From NCBI GenBank assembly GCA_000436535.1, contig FR886270.1, positions 1 to 37,891 of the forward strand: DNA of 37,891 nt, read 5' to 3'. A program made the position numbers and the translations under genes. The DNA comes from Eubacterium sp. CAG:252. GTDB taxonomy: Bacteria; Bacillota; Clostridia; Lachnospirales; Lachnospiraceae. This document shows, in pieces, positions 1 to 8,207 of this stretch (the first letter of the stretch is position 1; each line of letters begins with the position of its first letter). The notes beneath the pieces were generated by a model. The model saw only the letters and a list, made by a program, of their open reading frames with translations, made no database searches and had not been told where the DNA came from.

Positions 1-3
1 ACT

Positions 4-104
4 CTTCGGTCGTGCCAATGCAGAGGTTCACCGGACCTTGTGGCTTCTCAGTGCGCTAAAGCGCCCTTCGGTCGTGCCAAAGCCAAGGTCCACCGGACCT
101 TGTG
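4..104. repeat. Two-copy tandem repeat, each copy with a hairpin
   Basis: Two copies of a roughly 39-base unit lie at 4-42 and 66-104, a 62-base period, differing at a few positions. Each begins CTTCGGTCGTGCCAA and ends GGACCTTGTG. The second copy contains a perfect 8-bp stem (CAAGGTCC, loop ACC, GGACCTTG); the first keeps a weaker version. A short GCGC dyad (53-64) lies between the copies. The GC content is well above the flanking DNA. The array may continue left of the window. It resembles a REP-type intergenic palindrome, but the family is not identified. Confidence 0.6.
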
Positions 105-445
105 ACACCCGTCTCGCTTATAGGTTACTCTCTGTTTAAAATGTAAATGTCTTAATAACAGTTACATTTATCTTCTGCATATTCAATTTATTTATTGTAG
201 ATATCATATTGCGGTACTGATTTTGATTTATTCTCCATGCTTCACAATATTAAAACCATTTTAATTGCCCTTTAATCCATTTGAAATATCTCCCTAATCT
301 GTATTATAATAATGTGTCAGCTGTCGAAAATTATTTGCTGCAAGCTTCATATTCTGAAGGTTTGAACGGGCATTATTATGCTCTTTTATAATTTTATATC
401 TTTAATATCCACACTACATTTATTTAAGAAAGGACTGGTTCTATT
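105..445 (+). promoter_or_regulatory. Intergenic leader and probable promoter of the MATE gene
   Basis: This is AT-rich noncoding DNA. A sigma-A-like promoter is visible: TTGAAA at 281-286, an 18-base spacer and TATAAT at 305-310. That would give a 5' leader of about 130 bases. A ribosome-binding site AGAAAGGA lies at 427-434. I see no riboswitch or small gene in the leader. Confidence 0.5.
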
Positions 446-1846
446 ATGAATAATACAGAAAATAACCCTCTTGGATATAAGAAGGAGTCAACTCTGCTTA
501 TCGGCTTTGCAATTCCTTGTATTATTTCCATGCTTGTTACTGCACTTTACAACATTGTTGACCAGATATTCATAGGTCAGGGTATTGGAATGCTTGGAAA
601 TGCGGCTACAAACATAGCATTTCCACTTTCAACAACCTGCACTGCAATATCGCTTCTGCTTGGTATCGGCAGTGCTACTAACTTTTCACTTCATCTTGGT
701 GCCGGCGAAAAACATGAGTCGGAAAAATACGCCGGCAACGGAATTTTTCTTATGGCAGCATTTGGAATGCTGCTTTTTGTTGTGACAAGCTTATTCTTAA
801 CACCTATGCTTAAGTTTTTTGGTGCAACTAATGATGTTCTCCCTTATGCAAAAGCTTACACAAGAGTAACTGCATTTGGCTTTCCATTCCTTATTGCCAA
901 CACTGGTATGAGCAAGCTTATACTTGCCGATGGAAGCCCACGCTACTCTATGATATCCATGCTTATCGGTGCTATTGTAAATACTATTCTTGACCCGTTA
1001 TTCATATTTGTATTCGACATGGGCATGACTGGTGCCGCACTTGCAACTATTACGGGTCAGATTATTTCATTCAGTATAAGCTTAAGATATATGTTCCATT
1101 TTAAGACTATCAATCTTGATAAGAGCTGCTTTAAGCTGTCTTTATCGCACTGCCGCAAGATTTTCATACTCGGTGCAAGTGCCTGCTTTAACCAGATTGC
1201 CATGACTGTTGTGCAGATTGTTATGAATAACACTCTTTCACACTACGGCGCGCAGTCTGTATATGGCGGTGATATTCCGCTTGCATGTGCCGGAATTATC
1301 ACTAAAGTGAATATGATATTTATGTCATTTGTAATAGGAATATCTCAGGGTACACAGCCTGTTATCGGCTTTAACTATGGTGCTAAGAAATATGCCCGTG
1401 TCCGTAAGACTTATCTGCTTGCGTTATCTGCGGCATCTTTTCTGTCACTCATAGCATTTATATGTTTTCAGGCATTTCCAAGGCAGATTATTGCTATATT
1501 CGGAAACGGAAGCGAATTATACTTCCAGTTCTCTGAAAGATATTTCCGCATATATATGTTCCTTACTATTGTAAACGGAATTCAGCCCGTAACATCTAAC
1601 TTCTTTAATTCAATCGGAAAGTCACAGTTAGGTGTATTTATGTCGCTGACAAGACAGATATTGTTTCTGCTGCCACTCATTATCATCTTCCCTATATTTA
1701 TGGGAATTGACGGAGTTATGTATGCAGGACCTATCGCTGATGCGGCGGCCGCCATCGTCTGCGGTTACTTTACTATAAGAGAACTTAAGGAATTAAATGT
1801 ATTACAGAAAAAACTTGAAGCTGATAATGTCACAACTGCTGATTAA
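446..1846 (+). CDS. MATE family multidrug/cation efflux transporter
   Basis: This 466-residue polytopic membrane protein has about 12 hydrophobic segments in two homologous halves, the usual length and layout of MATE antiporters. The N-terminal FAIPCIISMLVTALYNIVDQ segment and the IGQGIGMLGNAA region are typical of the MepA/DinF-like branch. Family members export drugs or metabolites in exchange for Na+ or H+; the substrate cannot be read from the sequence. The ATG follows AGAAAGGA by 11 bases. The gene appears monocistronic, with a promoter candidate upstream. Only a weak inverted repeat (1857-1864 with 1888-1895) follows it, so no clear terminator is seen before the next gene. Confidence 0.9.
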   Translation: MNNTENNPLGYKKESTLLIGFAIPCIISMLVTALYNIVDQIFIGQGIGMLGNAATNIAFPLSTTCTAISLLLGIGSATNFSLHLGAGEKHESEKYAGNGIFLMAAFGMLLFVVTSLFLTPMLKFFGATNDVLPYAKAYTRVTAFGFPFLIANTGMSKLILADGSPRYSMISMLIGAIVNTILDPLFIFVFDMGMTGAALATITGQIISFSISLRYMFHFKTINLDKSCFKLSLSHCRKIFILGASACFNQIAMTVVQIVMNNTLSHYGAQSVYGGDIPLACAGIITKVNMIFMSFVIGISQGTQPVIGFNYGAKKYARVRKTYLLALSAASFLSLIAFICFQAFPRQIIAIFGNGSELYFQFSERYFRIYMFLTIVNGIQPVTSNFFNSIGKSQLGVFMSLTRQILFLLPLIIIFPIFMGIDGVMYAGPIADAAAAIVCGYFTIRELKELNVLQKKLEADNVTTAD

Positions 1847-1951
1847 AATGTATTTTGTGTATACATTATACCTATTATTGCATTTTTGCATACACGCTCA
1901 TAAAATTTATTATATATTTTAGACATAATTTAACATTTTTAACATTTTTAC

Positions 1952-1979
1952 TTGTATATTTTCAACAAAGTGCTAAAAT
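1952..1979 (+). promoter_or_regulatory. Probable fucO promoter
   Basis: TTGTAT (1952-1957), a 16-base spacer and TAAAAT (1974-1979) form a sigma-A-like promoter about 40 bases upstream of the start codon. The ribosome-binding site GGAGGT is at 2003-2008. Confidence 0.45.
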
Positions 1980-2019
1980 ATAAATATGAATTCAACGTGA
2001 ATGGAGGTAAATATTTATT

Positions 2020-3168
2020 ATGGCACAGAGATTTATTCTTAATGGTACATCTTATCATGGAAAGGGGGCTATTAAGGAGATAGCTACAGAAGCTATTTCA
2101 AGAGGATTTAAGAAAGCATTTGTATGTTCTGATCCAGACCTTATCAAGTTTGGTGTTACTAAAAAAGTTCTTGATGTATTAGACGAGAACAACTTAGCTT
2201 ATGAAGTATATTCAAATATCAAGCCAAATCCAACAGTTGAAAATGTACAGACTGGTGTTCAGGCTTTCAAGGATGCAGGAACAGATTATCTTATCGCTAT
2301 CGGCGGTGGTTCTTCTATGGATACTGCAAAGGCTATCGGTATTATTATCAACAATCCTGAATTTGCTGATGTTATAAGTCTTGAGGGTGTTGCTCCTACT
2401 AAGCAGCCTTCAATTCCTATTATCGCAGTTCCTACTACAGCAGGTACAGCCGCTGAGGTTACTATCAACTACGTTATCACAGATACAAGCAAGAACCGTA
2501 AGATGGTATGTGTTGACCCACATGACATCCCCGTTGTTGCAGTAGTTGACCCTGATATGATGTCAAGTATGCCTAAGGGTCTTACAGCCGCTACTGGTAT
2601 GGATGCCCTTACACACGCTATTGAAGGTTACATTACAGCAGGTGCTTGGGAATTATCAGATATGTTCCACATTAAGGCTATTGAGATTATAGCTAAGAGC
2701 CTTCGTGGTGCTGTTGATAACACACCAGAAGGAAGAGAAGGTATGGCACTTGGTCAGTATATCGCTGGTATGGGCTTCTCTAATGTAGGTCTTGGTCTTG
2801 TTCATTCTATGGCACATCCTCTTGGTGCATTATATGATACACCTCATGGTGTTGCTAATGCTATCATTCTTCCTACAGTTATGGAGTATAACGCTCCTTC
2901 TACTGGCGAGAAGTATCGTGATATTGCAAAGGCTATGGGTGTTTCTGGAACAGAGAACATGACTCAGGAAGAATACAGAAAGGCAGCCGTTGATGCTGTT
3001 AAGCAGTTATCTAAGGATGTTGGTATCCCTGCTGACCTTAAGGAGATTGTTAAGGAAGAGGATATTCCATTCCTTGCACAGTCAGCTTATGATGATGCCT
3101 GCAGACCTGGTAATCCAAGAGAAACAAGTGTAGAAGAGATTACAGAGCTTTACAAGAGCCTCATCTAA
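2020..3168 (+). CDS. fucO: Lactaldehyde reductase / iron-dependent alcohol dehydrogenase (FucO type)
   Basis: This 382-residue group III iron-dependent dehydrogenase is the same length as E. coli FucO and, from memory of that sequence, matches it over long stretches (GGGSSMDTAKAIGI, PTTAGTAAEVTINYVITD, VCVDPHDIP, GMGFSNVGLGLVHSMAHPLG). FucO reduces L-lactaldehyde to 1,2-propanediol with NADH during fucose or rhamnose fermentation. The NAD-binding GGGS loop is at 95-98. The metal ligands align as Asp195, His199, His262 and His276. It is cytosolic. No fucose or rhamnose genes adjoin it, so it may serve general aldehyde/alcohol redox balance. GGAGGT lies 11 bases before the ATG, and a strong hairpin follows the stop. 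Confidence 0.9.
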   Translation: MAQRFILNGTSYHGKGAIKEIATEAISRGFKKAFVCSDPDLIKFGVTKKVLDVLDENNLAYEVYSNIKPNPTVENVQTGVQAFKDAGTDYLIAIGGGSSMDTAKAIGIIINNPEFADVISLEGVAPTKQPSIPIIAVPTTAGTAAEVTINYVITDTSKNRKMVCVDPHDIPVVAVVDPDMMSSMPKGLTAATGMDALTHAIEGYITAGAWELSDMFHIKAIEIIAKSLRGAVDNTPEGREGMALGQYIAGMGFSNVGLGLVHSMAHPLGALYDTPHGVANAIILPTVMEYNAPSTGEKYRDIAKAMGVSGTENMTQEEYRKAAVDAVKQLSKDVGIPADLKEIVKEEDIPFLAQSAYDDACRPGNPRETSVEEITELYKSLI

Positions 3169-3254
3169 TACACATAATTATTAGTTAACTCAGTTATATT
3201 ACAAGTTCTAATTCTATTAAGCTTGTTTTATATTAAACCTCTTATTATACATAC

Positions 3255-3292
3255 AGGTTCTAAACTTTACCCGCGGGTGAAGTTTAGAACCT
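3255..3292. terminator. Bidirectional hairpin between fucO and pepF
   Basis: An inverted repeat of about 18 bp (GGTTCTAAACTTTACCC against GGGTGAAGTTTAGAACC, one G-U pair) has a two-base centre and AT-rich flanks. It lies between convergent stop codons and probably ends transcription from both sides. There is no long T tract on either side. Confidence 0.75.
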
Positions 3293-3350
3293 ATATTTAA
3301 TTTTAAAAAAGTAAGTCGGAAAGAGTTGTTTCTATCGTTTCAGTTTACAA

Positions 3351-5237
3351 CTACTTAACTGTACTCTCCCACTCATTAAGCAGCCCCTTAAATACATCAA
3401 GCGCTGACTGCACAACTTCTGGCTTTTCCATGTCTATTCCACACAGTTTAAGAAGTTCTATAGGATGAAGGCTGCATCCGCCTGAAAGAAACTTCTTATA
3501 GCCTTCCTTCACAGCTTTATCCCCCTTAAGTATTCCTGCCGCTATCGCTATTGCTGCTGAATATCCTGTAGCATACTGATATACATAAAATGGTGTATAG
3601 AAATGTGGTATCCTTGACCACTCATAAGCTATCTCATCATCTATTACGCAATGCTCACCAAAGTACTTTTTATTAAGCTCTCTGTATACCTCACACAGAT
3701 TATCTGCTGTAAGCACTTCGCCCTGCTCTGCCATACTGTGGGATTTCATCTCAAACTCAGCAAACATAGTCTGTCTGAAAAGTGTTCCCTTGAATTGTTC
3801 AAAGTAATGGTTAAGAAGGTATCTTCTCTTTTTCTCATTCTCGCTTACATCTGCATTATCAGCGCATTTATCAACATCAGCACTATTATCAGATGAGTTA
3901 TCAACAGTGCTGCTGTCATTATCAACCATATCTTTCTTACAGTTCTCAAGCAGATAATTCATAAGAAGCGCCTCATTACATGTAGATGCAACCTCTGCTA
4001 CGAATATCTTGTAACCGGCATATATATATGGCTGGTTAGTATTGGAATAATATGTATGCATAGCGTGACCCATCTCGTGAATGATTGTAAATACATCATC
4101 AAGTGTGCCTGAAAAGTTAAGGAATACATATGGGTGTGTTCCATATGCTCCCCACGAAAACGCACCTGTACGCTTTCCCTTGTTCTCATACACATCAACC
4201 CAGCCTGTATCAAAGCCTTCCTTAACCTTGGCTACATACTCCTCACCCATAGGCTCAAGCGCCTTAAGCACCATATCCTTAGCCTCATCGTATGTAACCT
4301 TCCACTCATAATCTTCAACCATAGGCGCATACACATCATAAAAATGCAGTTCATCAACGCCAAGTGCTTTCTTTCTTATATCAACATATCTGTGCATAAG
4401 ATTAAGATTATCATCAACTGTGCTTATGAGATTTTTGTATACATTTACAGGTATAAATGAACCTGAAAGATACATAGCAAGCGTAGACTCATAATGTCTT
4501 GCATCCGCCTTGAATATAGCCTGCTTGACATTGCCATAGAAACACGCTGCAAGTGTATTTATATGCTGCTTATACTGCTCATAAAGACACTCAAACGCAG
4601 CTTTTCTTACTTCCCTGTTCTGGCTCTGCATATACTTTATATATGTGCCATTCGTAAGCTCTACACTCTTGCCCTCTTCGTCTGTTATATATCCAAACTT
4701 AACATCTGCATTGTTATACTTAGAGAATACCTCATCCGGAACTGACATAACCTGTGATGCCTTTGCAAGAAGAAGCTCCTCCTTTTCTGAGAGTGTATGC
4801 TCCTTCTGGCTTAACATATCATCAATCATATGCTGGTAAAGCTTAAGCTCACTGTGCTTCATATAATCTGCAAGCACATCTGCATCCATCCTTAATATCT
4901 CTGGTTCTGCAAATGCGTACTTTTCTGACATTTTTACTGCTGCCACCTGCGCCTTGCCTGACATTTCCTGATATACCGAATTAGTTGTATCCTCATAGTA
5001 CTTCATAAATGCATAGACATACACACGTTCAACTATGTAATCTGTGTCACTTATTTCCTTTAATACCTGATAAAGCTTCTCATATGACTCTGCTATGCTG
5101 CCAGCGTACTTACAAGGCTCTTTAGCCATATTCATAATCTTTTCATAGTCAGTGTTCCAAGCCTCATCTGAGCTGTATATATCATTCACAGCCCACTTAT
5201 ATTCATCATCTATCTCACTTCTTAAAGGTGCTGCCAT
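3351..5237 (-). CDS. pepF: Oligoendopeptidase F (M3B metallopeptidase)
   Basis: This 628-residue cytosolic zinc oligopeptidase cleaves short peptides. The zinc motif HEMGH is at 387-391 and the third ligand is probably Glu415 (FVAEVAST). A YATGY segment near the C-terminus is also typical of the family. The start is at 5237: CCGGAGGC lies just before this ATG, and TAATG makes the degV stop and pepF start share one base, implying translational coupling. An upstream in-frame ATG at 5300 lies inside degV and is unlikely to be used. An Asp/Asn/Ser-rich insert of about 30 residues (437-467) interrupts the helical region between the active site and the conserved RYLLNHYFEQFKGTLFRQT block. The frame is intact. 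Confidence 0.92.
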   Translation of the reverse strand: MAAPLRSEIDDEYKWAVNDIYSSDEAWNTDYEKIMNMAKEPCKYAGSIAESYEKLYQVLKEISDTDYIVERVYVYAFMKYYEDTTNSVYQEMSGKAQVAAVKMSEKYAFAEPEILRMDADVLADYMKHSELKLYQHMIDDMLSQKEHTLSEKEELLLAKASQVMSVPDEVFSKYNNADVKFGYITDEEGKSVELTNGTYIKYMQSQNREVRKAAFECLYEQYKQHINTLAACFYGNVKQAIFKADARHYESTLAMYLSGSFIPVNVYKNLISTVDDNLNLMHRYVDIRKKALGVDELHFYDVYAPMVEDYEWKVTYDEAKDMVLKALEPMGEEYVAKVKEGFDTGWVDVYENKGKRTGAFSWGAYGTHPYVFLNFSGTLDDVFTIIHEMGHAMHTYYSNTNQPYIYAGYKIFVAEVASTCNEALLMNYLLENCKKDMVDNDSSTVDNSSDNSADVDKCADNADVSENEKKRRYLLNHYFEQFKGTLFRQTMFAEFEMKSHSMAEQGEVLTADNLCEVYRELNKKYFGEHCVIDDEIAYEWSRIPHFYTPFYVYQYATGYSAAIAIAAGILKGDKAVKEGYKKFLSGGCSLHPIELLKLCGIDMEKPEVVQSALDVFKGLLNEWESTVK

Positions 5238-6112
5238 TATTCTGCCTCCGGTACATAAGCTGATGTAGCTATTGCAAGTGAACCATATCCTATATGGCAC
5301 GCAACACTGAGTGAAAGTGGATCCATATGGAAGTCAAACTGTGGAAATGCTTCTTTGACTGCCTCTGCCCATTCCTTTGCCTCTTCTACATTACCAGTAT
5401 ATGCCACTTCTATGTGCATACGACCAGTATCTGCATAATCTGCAAATCTTTTCTCCATATCTTCTTTCATAGCCTTAAGCATAATCTTCTTAGCAGAAGC
5501 CTTGCCTCTTGCCTTGGCATACGCATCAAGCTTCTCTCCCTGTATCTGGAGAACCGGATTAAGCTTTAACATAGTTCCTATAGCCGCTGCCGCTGGTGTT
5601 ATACGACCGCCCTTCTTAAGATACTTAAGTGTTTCAAGTGTTATGTATATGCTTGAGTCCATCTTATGCGCTTCAAGTATATTCTTTATCTCCTCTGCTG
5701 TCCTGCCTTTTTCTGCAAGTTCCCTGGCATCGACAACTGACTGCCTCATAGTAACCGATATTCTCTGGTTATTGACAACCTGAACCTTACCGTCATAATC
5801 GCCTGCAACCATAGTTGCTGTCTGGCATGTTCCACTAAGTCCGCTTGACATAGGAATAAACACAACCTCATCATTGTCCTTAAGCAGCTTATCAAAATAA
5901 TCCTGCAAAGTTCCTATAGATGGCTGCGATGTTGATATATCTGCATCATTGTTGAGCTTTTCATAGAACTCTTCCTGTGAAAGATTAATGTCCTCAAGAT
6001 ACTCTACCCCGTCTATAAAAAATGGCATAGGGATTACTGTTACTCCCATCTGCTCTGCCTGTGCCTGTGTAATACCACTGTTACTATCTGTTAATATCGC
6101 TACTTTACTCAT
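5237..6112 (-). CDS. DegV family fatty-acid-binding protein (FakB-like)
   Basis: This 291-residue protein has the DegV fold. It opens with VAILTDSNSGI, followed by FFIDGVEY, the STSQPS segment and the MSSGLSGT loop, which bind the carboxylate of a bound fatty acid in family structures. In Firmicutes such proteins (FakB) present exogenous fatty acids to the FakA kinase for phospholipid synthesis. No fakA gene is in the window. The ATG follows GAAAGG by about 8 bases. It is the first gene of a two-gene operon with pepF; the pepF ribosome-binding site lies within the last degV codons. Which fatty acid it binds cannot be told. Confidence 0.88.
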   Translation of the reverse strand: MSKVAILTDSNSGITQAQAEQMGVTVIPMPFFIDGVEYLEDINLSQEEFYEKLNNDADISTSQPSIGTLQDYFDKLLKDNDEVVFIPMSSGLSGTCQTATMVAGDYDGKVQVVNNQRISVTMRQSVVDARELAEKGRTAEEIKNILEAHKMDSSIYITLETLKYLKKGGRITPAAAAIGTMLKLNPVLQIQGEKLDAYAKARGKASAKKIMLKAMKEDMEKRFADYADTGRMHIEVAYTGNVEEAKEWAEAVKEAFPQFDFHMDPLSLSVACHIGYGSLAIATSAYVPEAE

Positions 6113-6187
6113 AAATCGACCTTTCTATTATTTTCTGTAGTATGCTATTGTTTTAAAACTCTTAACAATAACTATAGTATACTTATT

Positions 6188-6230
6188 ATTGTACATTATC
6201 TTTGACTTTGCTACAATGTTTTTATAATGT
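6188..6230. promoter_or_regulatory. Back-to-back promoters for degV-pepF and the GNAT gene
   Basis: On the minus strand, TTGTAG (6211-6216), 17 bases and TACAAT (6188-6193) point to degV. On the plus strand, TTGACT (6202-6207) is followed by TATAAT at 6223-6228 (15-base spacer) or TAATGT at 6225-6230 (17-base spacer), pointing to the acetyltransferase. The two -35 elements lie within 15 bases, so the polymerases could compete. Confidence 0.5.
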
Positions 6231-6290
6231 TTTTTACCATATTTTAAATTCACTTATTCATAATAATTAATACAAATGGAGATTTCTTAT

Positions 6291-7262
6291 ATGCATAATA
6301 CCAGCTTAAATATAGACCATATACTAATTAAAAATTTTTTCGACACTGATGATATAAAACAGCTCATTACCTCCTGCAACTATGAGCCTCTCTATGATAA
6401 GCCTCATTCCCCCGACCTCATCCAGCTTGCCGCCTACGACACAACAAGCCCTGATAATGGTCTTGCCGGCTTTATATCGTGCATAGTTCCTGAGTTTTTG
6501 TATGATAGTGGAGATGATGAGGGGTCTGATTGTGTTAATAATAATGAAAATAATACAAATGAGATTGCTGAAACACATACAAAATATGAAATAGAGATTA
6601 CTGCCATCATAAAACCCGAATACAGGCAGAATGGAATATTCACAAAATTGTTTGCGGCACTTAGGCAGCTTATAGATAATGAATGTGTAATAAATAACAT
6701 TTATACTCCAGTTATAACCTATATAGCCGCTAATCCCCGCAAACAGAAGGATAATACCCAATCACCTGATATGACTTATGCATATAGTGATTACCTTATG
6801 AGTGTAACACCTGATAAAATATGCCCTATACATAGCAATACAGTGCTTAATGAGACTTCCGATAAAGTCTCTGTTAAGGTTTCTGATAAATTTTCCAGTA
6901 AAGTTTTCAACGAAAATTCCGACAAAACCTTTAACAATATATCTGTATCCTATGAAGTTGACAGTGACGAAGAAGTATTTGAACTTATTGATACGGACAA
7001 TGATACACTCATATCATCTGTTTCCTATTATTCATCTGGCAACAGCATATGCCTGTACGATGTGTGGACTAATCCTGACTACAGACGTAACGGCTGTGCA
7101 GGATATCTGTTGTCGTATATGATGAAAGAACTTTCTTCAAATGATTTATCTATCAGAAGTTTTATACTTCACGTTTCTGGCAGAAATACGGCTGCTGTTA
7201 ATCTGTATAATTCTATAGGGTTTGCGGTTGAGCAGGAGATTAAGTATTACAGGCTGATTTGA
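6291..7262 (+). CDS. Tandem-domain GNAT family N-acetyltransferase
   Basis: The protein has 323 residues from the chosen start. The ATG at 6291 is preceded by GGAG (6278-6281) at 9 bases, whereas the earlier in-frame ATG at 6276 overlaps that site. Two GNAT modules are visible. The first carries IKPEYRQNGIFTKLFAAL (acetyl-CoA loop). The second carries WTNPDYRRNGCAGYLLSY, then the NTAAVNLYNSIGF end motif. Acetyl-CoA-dependent transfer is expected; the acceptor is unknown. Two low-complexity stretches are inserted: an Asp/Asn/Glu-rich one encoded near 6503-6584, and a Ser/Asp/Lys/Phe one near 6846-6947 in which SDK recurs. It is transcribed away from degV and converges on dapB. Confidence 0.75.
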   Translation: MHNTSLNIDHILIKNFFDTDDIKQLITSCNYEPLYDKPHSPDLIQLAAYDTTSPDNGLAGFISCIVPEFLYDSGDDEGSDCVNNNENNTNEIAETHTKYEIEITAIIKPEYRQNGIFTKLFAALRQLIDNECVINNIYTPVITYIAANPRKQKDNTQSPDMTYAYSDYLMSVTPDKICPIHSNTVLNETSDKVSVKVSDKFSSKVFNENSDKTFNNISVSYEVDSDEEVFELIDTDNDTLISSVSYYSSGNSICLYDVWTNPDYRRNGCAGYLLSYMMKELSSNDLSIRSFILHVSGRNTAAVNLYNSIGFAVEQEIKYYRLI

Positions 7263-7318
7263 CAAATATCGTTCCATCTGTTCTGGTTGAACATTCATCT
7301 GTCATTAAGCCACTGACA

Positions 7319-7390
7319 GACATAATATAAGCGGGTGCCTGTAGTGCAGACAGTATGAAATGCACTACGGGCACCCGCTTATATTATGTC
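7319..7390. terminator. Very long (30-bp) intergenic hairpin between convergent genes
   Basis: Arms at 7319-7348 and 7361-7390 pair over 30 positions with one G-U wobble and enclose a 12-base loop. It lies between the convergent GNAT and dapB genes, so a two-way terminator is the simplest reading. Neither side has a proper T tract, and the stem is longer than most intrinsic terminators. A smaller 7-bp dyad (7298-7304 with 7314-7320) overlaps its left end. Confidence 0.6.
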
Positions 7391-7429
7391 GTCCGTTCAT
7401 TAACAAAAAGTTCAGCTACACAGCCATTT

Positions 7430-8191
7430 TTATCTAGCCGCAATAACATCCCCCATATCATACATACCAGCGCTCTTGCCAGCTAAGAACTTAGCCGCCT
7501 CAATAGCCCCCTTTGCAAATACAGACTTAGAATAAGCAGTATGTGTAAACTCAATAACCTCATCCTCACCTGCAAAAATAACATCGTGAACTCCTACAAT
7601 AGTTCCTCCACGAACTGCACTGATACCTATTTCCTTAGGGTCTCTTGCTGCTCTTTCCTGACTTCTGTCATACTTATAATAATAATCCTCACCAAGAACT
7701 TCCTTGATTGAATCAGCAAGTGCAAGAGCTGTACCGCTTGGTGCATCAACCTTCTTGTTGTGATGCTTTTCTACTATCTCTACATCAAAGCCTGCTGGTG
7801 CAAGAATTTTGGCAGCATCCTGTAAAAGCTTTAATAACATATTGATACCTAAAGACATATTAGCTGACTTAAGCACAGCAACCTTGCAGGCTGTCTTTCT
7901 TACGTGTTCAATCTGTTCATCTGTAAGACCTGTTGTGCATACTACAACTGGAATCTGCTTCTTTTCACAGTAGTCAAGAAGTGCATCCTCTGCCTTAGCT
8001 GCTGCAAAGTCTATAATAACATCAGCTTCCACATCGCAGTCATCAACTGCTGCAAATACAGGATAATCATTGTGTCCATCGTCAAATGGATCTATACCTG
8101 CAACTATCTTACAATCATCATCTTTGCTGACAAGGTCTGTAATAACTCTTCCCATATGTCCATTACAGCCATGCATAATAATTCTTGTCAT
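7430..8191 (-). CDS. dapB: 4-hydroxy-tetrahydrodipicolinate reductase
   Basis: This 253-residue cytosolic enzyme performs the second committed step of lysine/diaminopimelate synthesis, reducing the DapA product with NAD(P)H to tetrahydrodipicolinate. The N-terminal nucleotide loop GCNGHMGR is at 8-15. The substrate and catalytic signature EKHHNKKVDAPSGTA is at 141-155, with His143/His144 and Lys147 matching the family's active site. The length is normal. It starts 16 bases after the dapA stop, with GGAGG before its ATG, so the two genes form an operon controlled by the upstream lysine riboswitch. Its product supplies cell-wall diaminopimelate and, through DapA, precursor for spore dipicolinate. 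Confidence 0.95.
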   Translation of the reverse strand: MTRIIMHGCNGHMGRVITDLVSKDDDCKIVAGIDPFDDGHNDYPVFAAVDDCDVEADVIIDFAAAKAEDALLDYCEKKQIPVVVCTTGLTDEQIEHVRKTACKVAVLKSANMSLGINMLLKLLQDAAKILAPAGFDVEIVEKHHNKKVDAPSGTALALADSIKEVLGEDYYYKYDRSQERAARDPKEIGISAVRGGTIVGVHDVIFAGEDEVIEFTHTAYSKSVFAKGAIEAAKFLAGKSAGMYDMGDVIAAR

Positions 8192-8207
8192 AATTATTTA
8201 TCCTCCA

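Noticed and set aside
4..104. Possible CRISPR repeats
   Set aside because: Only two units, diverged, with internal palindromes and no spacer-like regularity or cas genes.
3834..3929. PepF low-complexity segment as a frameshift or assembly error
   Set aside because: The frame continues without break into conserved M3 sequence on both sides, so it is a real in-frame insert.
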